DNA of 64,000 bases from Hydractinia symbiolongicarpus (Eukaryota > Cnidaria > Hydrozoa > Anthoathecata > Hydractiniidae), in NCBI RefSeq assembly GCF_029227915.1, contig NC_079879.1, positions 22,584,501 through 22,648,500 on the forward strand, in the 5' to 3' direction. The stretch's first letter is position 1, and each line of letters begins with the position of its first letter. This document shows, piece after piece, positions 22,649-31,200 of this stretch. The position numbers and the translations under genes were made by a program. The notes under the pieces are model-generated. The model saw only the letters and a list, made by a program, of their open reading frames with translations, ran no database searches and had not been told where the DNA came from.

Positions 22649-23921
22649 AGTATTATGCGATATTACGTTGGTATGGCCATCGACAGAAAATTTATGTACT
22701 TTTTATGAATTATGAAGGTATTATGCGGTATTATGCAGTATTATGCGATATTACGTTGGTTATGGATTATTGACAGAAAATATATGTATTTTTTATGGAA
22801 CGATAGAGAGTATTATGAAGGCATTATGCAGTATTATGCGATATTACGTTAGTATGTCCATCGACAGAAAATTTATGTACTTTTTATGAATTATGAAGGT
22901 ATTATGCAGTATTATGCGATATTACGTTGGTTATGGCCATCGACAGAAAAAATATGTATTTGTTATGTAGCGACAGAGAGTATTATGAAGGCATTATGCA
23001 GTATTATGCGATATTACGTTGGTATGGTCATCGACAGAGAAATTATGTATCTTTTATGGATTATGAAGGTATTATGCAGTATTATGCGATATTACGTTGG
23101 TTATGGATTATTGACAGAAAAAATATGTATTTGTTATGTAGCGACAGAGAGTATTATGAAGGTATTATGCAGTATTATGCGATATTACGTTGGTTATGGC
23201 CATCGACAGAAAAAATATGTATTTGTTATGTAGCGACAGAGAGTATTATGAAGGCATTATGCAGTATTATGCGATATTACGTTGGTATGGTCATCGATAG
23301 AGAAATTATGTATCTTTTATGGATTATGAAGGTATTATGCAGTATTATGCGATATTACGTTGGTTATGGCCATCGACAGAAAAAATATGTATTTGTTATG
23401 TAGCGACAGAGAGTATTATGAAGGCATTATGCAGTATTATGCGATATTACGTTGGTATGGTCATCGACAGAGAAATTATGTATCTTTTATGGATTATGAA
23501 GGTATTATGCAGTATTATGCGATATTACGTTGGTTATGGATTATTGACAGAAAAAATATGTATTTGTTATGTAGCGACAGAGAGTATTATGAAGGTATTA
23601 TGCAGTATTATGCGATATTACGTTGGTTATGGATTATTGACAGAAAAAATATGTATTTGTTATGTAGCGACAGAGAGTATTATGAAGGTATTATGCAGTA
23701 TTATGTGATATTACGTTGGTATGACCATCGAGAGAAAAATATGTACTTGTTATATAGAGAGGATGTCGGATAATGTGGTTTCATTTGTCGGGTCCATTTG
23801 GTTGGAGAAGTATGACTGAACGTCTGTCGGTTTTTTATGTCGATAAAGTATGAAGGTTGTTAGTTATGTTGTACGTCGTGTGTCGGGACCACTTAGCCCG
23901 GTGCTAAATGAAGTCGTTGCC

Positions 23922-23929
23922 TGAAGTTG
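23922..23929. repeat. 8-bp target-site duplication (right), TGAAGTTG
   Basis: Identical to the copy at 13332-13339, directly outside the inverted arm end. Confidence 0.85.
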
Positions 23930-25154
23930 ATGCGGCTGCTACGTTAAAAGTATTCATCCAATATAAAAAAAATAAACAAAGTGTCTGCCTAATAACAATA
24001 ATAAACCTGGTGTAAACCTGTCTGCCTTTGTTTGGTACTGGCCTGAGGAAAGTAGACGTAGCTAGCAATGTAATCTCTTACAGAAGGAGTTTTAATAAAT
24101 TCATTTTGTAGGCTTATAACCTATTGTATTTGCTAGCTAGCTATATAATAGCCATACTCTCAATATCTCTCACCCTTACTTTGAATTCTTTTTGGAGATT
24201 TCAACCTGCAAGTTGTATTTGTTTAGTTGACTCACAGGAAAAAAATGGTTCTGTATAGAAATTTTGCATTACAACAGTGGTGTTACAGTGGATCAACTTA
24301 CTTTACTGTACCATCTTTAGAGACTTAACATTTGCTACAGGCGATTGCAGCAATGCTCAAATTTTATGATTGTTAAGATGATGACTCGCATTAGTTTTAG
24401 CAATTTTATTTATTACCTAATGATGTAAGGTATTGCCTGGATTCCTCAGTAATAACACACATATAATAATAGAGATCAGTGCATTATGAAATAATTTTAC
24501 ATAGTTGACATCCTTTGCCTTGTAACGCAATACACCTTTACGATAATTCGGGAAAACTAAAACTTCATCGCAGCTTATTTAGCGATCAGAGGAGATCAAC
24601 ATCACACTTTTATAAGAGTTTATTAAGGAGAAAACATGTTTTTTCGTGATAACTTTTCTTGTTGCGTTTTGTTTTTAATGAAAAGTACACATAAGTTGTA
24701 TCTTATTATTATTAACGTTTCCTGAAAATTTGAAAGGAATTGATACGACTGAAGTTAAAAAAACTGAAGAAAACATGCTTTCGTCTCTAATAAACACTCA
24801 AAAAACACGATTTTTACCTCCTTTTTTCCAATATAGTAAACCGATGTAGTAAGCCGTAGGAACATGTACAATTGAATTATTGCGTGTACAATTGAATTAT
24901 CGTAAAGGTGTATTATATTTGGAGGATGGATCAGGATGCCATCCAGGCAATAAGGTGTGACTGCACTCCATTGTGAGCACAACATCCTCATGTTATGAAG
25001 TTCACTAAACTATCTTATTCCCAGAATCTTTACTTTATGCATTAAGGGATCTTGTGTCTCATTATTCTCTTCATTATTAATCTATCTAAATGGTATAACA
25101 CACTTAAACTGATGACATATACATCTTGCCTGCACTCCATGGTGAGTGTCTGCC
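23930..25154. other. Intergenic stretch with one MITE, no gene
   Basis: Apart from the TIR element at 24529-24914, AT-rich sequence without supported coding. The frames of 65-78 codons have no domain. Confidence 0.5.
24529..24914. mobile_element. TIR element, copy A (AATACACCTTTACGATAATTC ends)
   Basis: 386 bp with inverted ends AATACACCTTTACGATAATTC and GAATTATCGTAAAGGTGTATT. It is homologous, in inverse, to 8636-9323 but lacks that copy's nested MITE. Non-coding. Confidence 0.78.
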
Positions 25155-26740
25155 GTATCATCATCATCATCATCATTCTCGGCTTAACGTCCGTTTTCCA
25201 TGCTAGCATGGGTTGGACGGGGTATATTAATGACCCTCTTCCAATCTGATCTAGACTGTGTTAGATCTAAACTCAACTTCCTCTCTATTAAGTCTGTCCT
25301 TATAACCTCCTGCCAAGTCTTTCTCGGTCTGCCTCTGGGCTTTGCCCCAGGAACTATCAAGTCTCTACACTTTCTTACCCAATTATCCTCCTCCATTCTT
25401 TCCAAGTGCCCCAGCCAATTCAATCTTCTTATCTGGAGAACATCTTTAATTCTACAGAGACTTAGCCTGCTTCTTAGCTCATCTGAACTCTTTCTGTCTC
25501 TCAGACTGGCATTACACATCCACCTAACCATTCTCATATCATTCCTTTCTAAACGGTCAAGATCTTCCTGCTTCACTGCCCATGTCTCACTACCGTACAA
25601 CATAACACTTCTTACACAGGCCTCATACAACCTACCCTTTACCTCAATTGACAGAACTCTGCTAGTCAATAAAGGAAGTAACTCTCTAAACTTTTTCCAA
25701 GCAGAACCTATCCTGCAAGTAACACTTCTTCCAACACCCCCTTCACTGCCCAACATATCACCTAAGTAACAGAAGTTCTTAACTATCTCTAACGAGCCAC
25801 TGTTGTACATCATTAAAGCTGGAAATACTTCATTCTCTATAATCTCACCTTTGCAACGCTTGCATACAAACTGTATGCCAGCTCTTAACCTTCCACTAAT
25901 ACTACTGCACTTCTTATGTACCCAATGCTTGCAAGTCTGACAAAAAATTGAGTTACTACCAACCCCTTTCCTGCAAACTCCACAAGGCCACTTTCCAACT
26001 ACAAGGTCACACTTGGCTGCAATGCTACTTATCATGACTTTAGACTTTGCTGTGTTTACCTTCAGCCCTTTCTCTTCTAGTCCTTTCTTCCACTTCTCAA
26101 ACTTTTCAACTAATTCTTCCATCGACTCTGCTATGAGTACCAAATCATCTGCATACAATAACTCCCATGGACAACCTGTTCTGAACTCCATCGACAGCGC
26201 TTCTAAGACTAGAATAAACAACAAAGGACTAAGTACAGAACCCTGATGTACACCAACATTTACACTAAATTCATCACTAAGTGAATCGTTAATCCTGACA
26301 CGACTTCTAGCATTGCTGTACATAGACTGAACCATCGTAACTAGCCACTCATCCACACCTAATTTTCTCATAGCCCACCAAATAACTTTACGTGGCACTC
26401 TATCAAAAGCTTTCTCTAAATCTACAAAGGCAAAATAGAGATTCTTTCTCTTTCCTAAATACTTTTCCTGAAGCTGTCTGAGTAAAAATATTGCATCTGT
26501 AGTGCCACGCCCTGGAACAAAACCAAATTGCATCTTATCTATATCAATTCTTTCTCTAAGTAACTTATCAATCACTCTTTCAATAACTTTCATTACTTGA
26601 TCAACCAACTTCAAACCTCTATAGTTACCCCTTTCTAATGCATCACCCTTGCCCTTGAAACAATTCACTATTACACTCGACTGCCACTCACTCGGAATAG
26701 CACCATCCGTATCGTAACTTGTTATTCTCTTGACCATAAT
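25155..26740 (-). mobile_element. 5'-truncated non-LTR retrotransposon with (GAT)n tail
   Basis: The 3' end on the minus strand is CGGACGTTAAGCCGAGAATG followed by a short GAT microsatellite at about 25160-25182, the same 3' end as at 49876. The 5' end stops inside the reverse transcriptase region near 26740, without an endonuclease. 5' truncation and a simple-repeat tail are usual for target-primed reverse transcription. Confidence 0.85.
25184..26737 (-). CDS. Reverse transcriptase of a non-LTR retrotransposon with an inserted PHD-like zinc finger (5'-truncated)
   Basis: An uninterrupted 517-residue frame. The start ATG at 26737 is fortuitous, since the endonuclease and first RT part are missing. 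RT motifs: GNYRGLKLVDQV (38-49), FGFVPGRGT (71-79), FVDLEKAFD with D106, HQGSVLSP, and the catalytic YADD (195-198). After the RT palm comes a cysteine cluster, C252, C255, C266, C269, H274, C277, C292, C295 (C4-H-C3), a PHD/zinc-ribbon-like pattern placed between the palm and a C-terminal region with ACVRSVMLYGSETWA, RLNWLGHLERM and RGRPRKTW. Those C-terminal motifs are common in RTE- and jockey-like elements of invertebrates. The product would copy its RNA into DNA at a nicked target; this copy cannot nick for itself. The open frame suggests a young insertion. Confidence 0.9.
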   Translation of the reverse strand: MVKRITSYDTDGAIPSEWQSSVIVNCFKGKGDALERGNYRGLKLVDQVMKVIERVIDKLLRERIDIDKMQFGFVPGRGTTDAIFLLRQLQEKYLGKRKNLYFAFVDLEKAFDRVPRKVIWWAMRKLGVDEWLVTMVQSMYSNARSRVRINDSLSDEFSVNVGVHQGSVLSPLLFILVLEALSMEFRTGCPWELLYADDLVLIAESMEELVEKFEKWKKGLEEKGLKVNTAKSKVMISSIAAKCDLVVGKWPCGVCRKGVGSNSIFCQTCKHWVHKKCSSISGRLRAGIQFVCKRCKGEIIENEVFPALMMYNSGSLEIVKNFCYLGDMLGSEGGVGRSVTCRIGSAWKKFRELLPLLTSRVLSIEVKGRLYEACVRSVMLYGSETWAVKQEDLDRLERNDMRMVRWMCNASLRDRKSSDELRSRLSLCRIKDVLQIRRLNWLGHLERMEEDNWVRKCRDLIVPGAKPRGRPRKTWQEVIRTDLIERKLSLDLTQSRSDWKRVINIPRPTHASMENGR

Positions 26741-27245
26741 GCACTTGAATTTTAGTTCTGGTTTTTTAAAAAAAATTTCGCATAGCTAACTGAAAAATAT
26801 TTTAGGTTGTTTTTTGGCATTAGTGGCTTTTTAACAGTATTCAATTCCAGCTTTGTATAAGGCTTGCAACTTTATTTAGATTTTTAATTTTATATAAGTT
26901 TCTCACATCATGTGAGACATGTCATAAAAGTCTGGTAATTTTTCTTCTGCGACGTAAATTGAAACAGTACCTGTGAGCGATTGATTAATGTTTCAAAAGT
27001 TGAGTGAGTCAAACAGTGTGGGACATTAATGTATTGATTGAGTATGCTGTGGTATTGTTTTATACATTGCTAAAAGTTGAGTGAGTGAATGCAGAGTTGT
27101 GCTTAAAAGAGTGTTTATGTAGTTAAAATTTAATAAGGCATTTGGGTGTTGTTAAAAACAAGACCTAAAATATTTTCAAGTTAAGGCTTATTTGCAGGTT
27201 GAATAAGATTCATTTAGTTGCTAAAATTATTCAGTGTTTCAAACA
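26741..27245. other. Intergenic, nothing recognised
   Basis: AT-rich sequence with no open frame of note and no repeat I can link to the rest of the window. Confidence 0.45.
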
Positions 27246-27398
27246 TCAGTCTCTCTTCTTTCGGACAAACATTGGTGGGCTTCCATGATGGCCATAGATA
27301 TACCTAGACATTTCAAAAATGTGATCTTGATAGGCAGGTCTTCCATATGAACTGATCTTCTCCGAACTTGTTAACCTTTCTCCATTGAATTTCTTTTG
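27246..27398 (-). CDS. Orphan 3'-terminal exon, unrecognised protein
   Basis: After a good acceptor (ATGTTTTAG|C, minus strand) a frame of 50 residues, beginning QKKFNGERLTSSEK and ending GSPPMFVRKKRD, runs to TGA at 27246. The composition (mixed polar, aromatic, basic end, no low complexity) is protein-like, while the other two frames have early stops. Upstream exons should lie above 27410 on the minus strand, but I could not place one with confidence; a stretch at about 27725-27825 has a donor-like GTTAGT but is preceded by a stop. I do not recognise the family. It may be the end of a small gene divergent from the plus-strand gene at 28768. Confidence 0.4.
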   Translation of the reverse strand, partial: QKKFNGERLTSSEKISSYGRPAYQDHIFEMSRYIYGHHGSPPMFVRKKRD

Positions 27399-27410
27399 CT
27401 AAAACATATA

Positions 27411-28767
27411 GATTGGTTTGTCAGCTGTCATCACAAGAGTTTGGTCTATAGAACAAATCACTAGCTGACTATCCCTAAACCAGTTTAATGGGATCCCGAG
27501 GTATAAAATAATGTTGGGCTTAGAGCTTAAAAAGTTGATTAACAAGTCTTTTTAAATTTTTTAAAAAGTTCTTTTCATTCTCAAGATATTCACATTTAAA
27601 GAAATATGACATCATAATTTATGCAACATAATTGCATCTAAAAACATCATTTTATACCTTATACCTTTTATTTTGTTCCCTTTAAATAAAGAAAAAACAA
27701 AAAATATAAAAAATGTATACTAACCAGGGTGCAAGAGCAGCGAATGTTCTGTCGTGAGATTAATTGCGTGGTAAATCATAGCAGGTGTGTTCGCATGTCC
27801 AGAAAATATAATAGCAATAGAGCAGTCAGTGCTTTCGGATCAACTTTAGATTGTAGGTGATAATAATATACGCTCCTATAAGACAGAGCTTAAGCAATAA
27901 CTGCGGTCAATGTTATGAACTGCGACCTTAGTAAAGACATTTTTACAAAGAAGAGCTGTACACCTTTTTAGTCAAACTGCTCACAAGCCGCATTTGCCAT
28001 GGAATTTAAAATGGACATCATCTTATTGTATGAAATGCAAAGTCCTAATATATTGAGTTTGTCAATTAGTATACGAGAACAAGTGTTAGAGTTATCAGAA
28101 ATCTAAATTAATAATGGTGTTTCTTTATGGTCCTTGAGTCTTCTCTGTCTTGTTCCTGCTAAATCTTTTTAAACACAGTTAAATTGAAGTAAGTGAGTGA
28201 TTACAGCGCTTGTTGCTTGTGTATTTGTGCTTTTGTATTTTGAAATAAACCCAATTATCAAATTTACGGGGAAAATGAGTGACTCTGAAATTAATTCTCC
28301 AATTTCTCCATTGTGTAGTCTTCCTGTAAATTCTTGTTTTATATAATTTGAGAATTTCTTTCCTCATTATGTGAAATGTTAAAAGGACAGGCTTGATTGT
28401 GTATCGTTTTCTGTGTATTTTAAAGCAATAGCAAGGTAATCTTTAAACCATATGAAAATCTCTTTGTTATGCAAAACAGCTTAAGATTTTCGTTCTTCTT
28501 AAGTATTTTCTCTTTAAAACCGATAGCATTGACACTTCCAACTGTGCATTCAGTTTTCTAGTACCTCACAAGGATAACTTTATTTTGGGACTAAATTTTG
28601 TGCACAACTTCTAAAATGCTCTTCATACTGAGAAGGTCCATTCTAAGTTTGACATCTTATTCACAAAATGAATAATTCCATCATGATGTTGGCCTATAGC
28701 GACTGTACTATTTTTTAAGTTTTCTTTTAAAATTATGAATGTCCATTCTCTTCACTATGCTTTTAGT
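27411..28767. other. Intergenic or intronic stretch, no supported gene
   Basis: Between the orphan exon and the plus-strand gene. AT-rich; the frame at 28179-28367 (-) has no recognisable content. It probably holds the missing 5' exons of the minus-strand gene and the promoter of the plus-strand gene. Confidence 0.4.
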
Positions 28768-30531
28768 ATGAATTATAAACCTGAATCTATTCAGAAGTCA
28801 GAGAGAACCAGACGGACACGGCAACAAAAAAGCAGAAATAGTCCAAATTCAAAACTTCTCAATGCTGCATGGCCTAAAGCTCCATCGGTACCCATACGAA
28901 GTAGTCAAATAAAAGGTGTTTATATTATATGTATAAGTTTAACACTAAGTGGTTTTTAATTTGTTTACTTTAATACTGCACTTTATTTCATAGTTTGCTC
29001 AAATGCCATATTGGAATTATTTTTTGAAAGAACTAATTTTGGGGAAGCTGCAATTTTTTGTAAGGGTTTTTAAAGAATGACATTAAAAAACAACAGGAAA
29101 GAATTTACTATGTCTATCATGTCACTTTTTTAGCAGTGGATCATGATGAGTTCAAAAAGTCTTGGAGTCATTGGCGCCAACATGCTGTTGTTCCAGGAGG
29201 GGAGAGTTCAATTGAAGACATGGATGTTGACACAATACCTAATGAAGATTCATCCCAAAAAAAGTAAGATGTGCTTTAAAAGTAAAATATAAAAGCCTTT
29301 ATTAAAAATATATTAACACACCAGCAGTAATAACTAATTTAAACTTAAAAGCACAGCAATTGTTACCATAAGAAATTCTGGTTAGGACAAGAATTTATAT
29401 ATAGGCAAAGGGGTCAAATTTAAAGTTTAATGTTTAGTGCAGCTCAGACAAATAAAGCGTGGCCTAAGTAGGAAATAAAGATTATTTTAGTTCTTGATGT
29501 GCTTGGGTTTATCAAAGCAGAAAAATGTTGTTTCCTGCATTTTAACCCTATTCGGTCCGGGGTTTTTTGAACATACTATGATCAGGGGGGTGGGGGGGGG
29601 GGGGGTTTGCTCAAATTAAATCAAACTTGACACACTTATATTACGTCATAAAAGAAACAAAATGGCGGCAATAAATTTTTGCTTGCGTCAGCACATTTTC
29701 TGTGACGTCATCAGAAGCTTGAACATTGTTAAAAATGCCACTATCTGCTTAAAATATAATTACTTTTGTTCTAGAGCGAATTTTTACATTCTGTTTGAAG
29801 TTTCTGAAAGCTAAATAAATTTTGTTTAACATATCTTCCGGTTTTTACATGGATCGGATAAAAAATTGCCAAAAATTGCCTGAAAATCCGGGTTTTTTCA
29901 ATTTTCGGGTAAAATCCGACAAAATTGGGAAATCGGATTAGTCACGTGTCAAAATTATTCAAAATGATTCTTCTTGAAGAAACAAAGTTGTGTTGCAAAG
30001 TTCTAAGGATAATCCTAACAGGAGTTATTATATTTTCCCCATTATAAGGATTTCATAGAGATTTTAGGGGTAGTTTCGAGTAATGGCCAATATCAAAGCT
30101 TCTGAAAGGAATGGGACCTACAAATTTAACGTGCAGGTGTCTAATAGATGAATGTTGAAACTCAGTAAGTATCATAGCCATATAAGAAAGCAATCAGGAG
30201 TTATTAAGAAAAAACCGTCAGGGGGGCGGAATCCCCCCCCCCCCTGGACCGAATGGGGTTAAGTTTTACAAAATTACCATTACATGCTTTAGGTGTGTGA
30301 TAATAGGTTATGTATAATTCAAGCTGTCTGCTTTTATGCAGGCATTTTTGATTTTAATGTACAGTGACGACTGTAATCTAATAGCGTACATGGAATAACG
30401 TGCTATTGAATTTCAGGTATATCAATAAGGGGAGAGCGATTGCTCTGGCTCACGCGAAGACTCACCCAATTCTGAGAAATGAGGAACTAACTGAGCCATT
30501 AATTGGTCCCTTAATTCCACAAAAAATTTGA
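28768..30531 (+). CDS. Small unrecognised three-exon gene
   Basis: The model is join(28768..28915, 29134..29263, 30417..30531), 130 residues. Donors are AAAAG|GTGTTT and AAAA|GTAAGA; acceptors are TTTTTTAG and TTTCAG; phases 1 and 2 match at both joins. The start is low-certainty: an acceptor-like CTTTTAG lies just before the ATG, and an in-frame ATG exists at 28735. The N-terminus is basic (RTRRTRQQKSR); the middle has FKKSWSHWRQH and an acidic MDVDTIPNEDSS; the last exon reads YINKGRAIALAHAKTH and ends GPLIPQKI. No family recognised. Exon 2 could instead splice in phase to 31149, making these the first exons of the downstream kinase gene. A piggyBac-like MITE lies in intron 2. Confidence 0.5.
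29546..30258. mobile_element. piggyBac-like MITE flanked by TTAA
   Basis: Inverted ends CCCTATTCGGTCCGGGG and, from the right, CCCCATTCGGTCC, each abutted by TTAA (29542-29545 and 30259-30262). TTAA targets and CCC starts are the piggyBac signature. Long G and C runs lie just inside both ends. 713 bp, non-coding. It lies in the second intron of the small gene. Confidence 0.8.
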
Positions 30532-30925
30532 TTGGCTAAGCAATATCAATTCATCTCACATGGAAGTCAATGTTATCTTTCCTATTATTTACAGTAAAAA
30601 ATAACCAAAATATATCAAAAAAGATAAAATAAAATGATAAAAAAGACTTTGCGATAAAATATATAATATGTTTACAAACTTATTTTATTTATTCAAATTG
30701 CTCGTCTAGTCTAAATTATCATAACCTTGGTGTTACAATTTTAAATTATTTGAAAACAAGGTTTACTGCTATTTTATCACAACAATTTTAACATGCCATT
30801 ATTAAATGCCAAATATACAGGTTTGAAATTGAGCTCGCACATAGAGAACATTTGACTTTTACTTATTTTGCTAATACTAAAAGTTAGATAATAAAATAAA
30901 GTTGTGTAAAAATGTTAAGAGAAAG

Positions 30926-30985
30926 CATTATATTATAATTATATTATAATTATATTATAATTTATTATAATTTATTATAATTATA
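30926..30985. repeat. (ATTATA)n simple repeat
   Basis: Repeats of TATATTATAAT and TTATTATAA over about 60 bp. Confidence 0.85.
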
Positions 30986-31017
30986 TAAATACATGCACAA
31001 CATCATTTTACTTTGCC

Positions 31018-31056
31018 CGATGATGGGAGAAGGATCTCCCGAAACGTCGCCTACTA
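31018..31056 (+). other. Hammerhead-core-like motif
   Basis: CCGATGA, then a perfect 6-bp stem with a four-base loop (GGGAGA/TCTCCC), then GAAACGTCG. This is the order of a hammerhead ribozyme core (CUGAUGA, stem II, GAAA) with U2 changed to C. Such motifs accompany Penelope-like elements and retrozymes. Stem I/III partners and a cleavage UH were not convincingly found, so it may be a decayed copy or a chance match. Confidence 0.35.
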
Positions 31057-31200
31057 AACTATCATGTTCAAGAAATTATAAACTTTCCACAGTAATATGA
31101 ATTTTTAAGTTGTTTTTCTGCAAATAACATATATTTTTTTATTTTTAGCACAAAGACATCCCCTTTTAAAAATATTTTACCAGCATGTCATTCAAAATCA

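Larger units (their letters stand above)
21478..23770 (+). repeat. Tandem arrays in the right arm, interrupted by two insertions
   Basis: Units of about 92 bp (with TATGTAGCGACAGAGAGTAT) and about 79 bp (with ATGTATCTTTTATGGATTATG) share ATTATGCGATATTACGTTGG. The units from about 22886 to 23700 are nearly identical, so part of the array expanded or was homogenised recently. The array is broken at 21738-22503 and 22506-22648. It runs inverse to 13505-14150 and is about twice as long. Open frames of 115-158 codons across it are not genes. Confidence 0.9.
13340..23921. mobile_element. 10.6-kb foldback-like element with long satellite-containing inverted arms
   Basis: The two ends are inverted copies beginning GGCAAYGACTTCATT and continuing about 170 bp at high identity (through CACCGGGCTAAGTGGTC, GTTCAGTCATACTTCTCC and CCGACATCCTCTCTAT) before entering tandem arrays that are also inverted relative to each other. 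A perfect 8-bp duplication flanks the element. Arms: about 13340-14150 and 21478-23921. The middle contains no recognisable transposase belonging to it, so it is probably non-autonomous. An 8-bp duplication is seen in hAT, P and Merlin superfamilies; the GG start is more like Merlin, while satellite-filled arms are known from foldback/Galileo elements (P superfamily). I do not assign a superfamily. Several other elements are nested in it. Confidence 0.8.

Noticed and set aside
22886-23773. Overlapping 115-158-codon open frames rich in YYAILRW and MQYY
   Set aside because: They are translations of the 79/92-bp tandem units and appear in several phases and, inverted, in the left arm.
25200-25769. 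189-codon plus-strand frame
   Set aside because: Antisense shadow of the reverse transcriptase; same shadow at 49282-49530.
27725-27830. Minus-strand frame with NTPAMIYHAINLTTEHS and a donor-like GTTAGT
   Set aside because: A stop lies directly upstream and no acceptor supports it as an exon.
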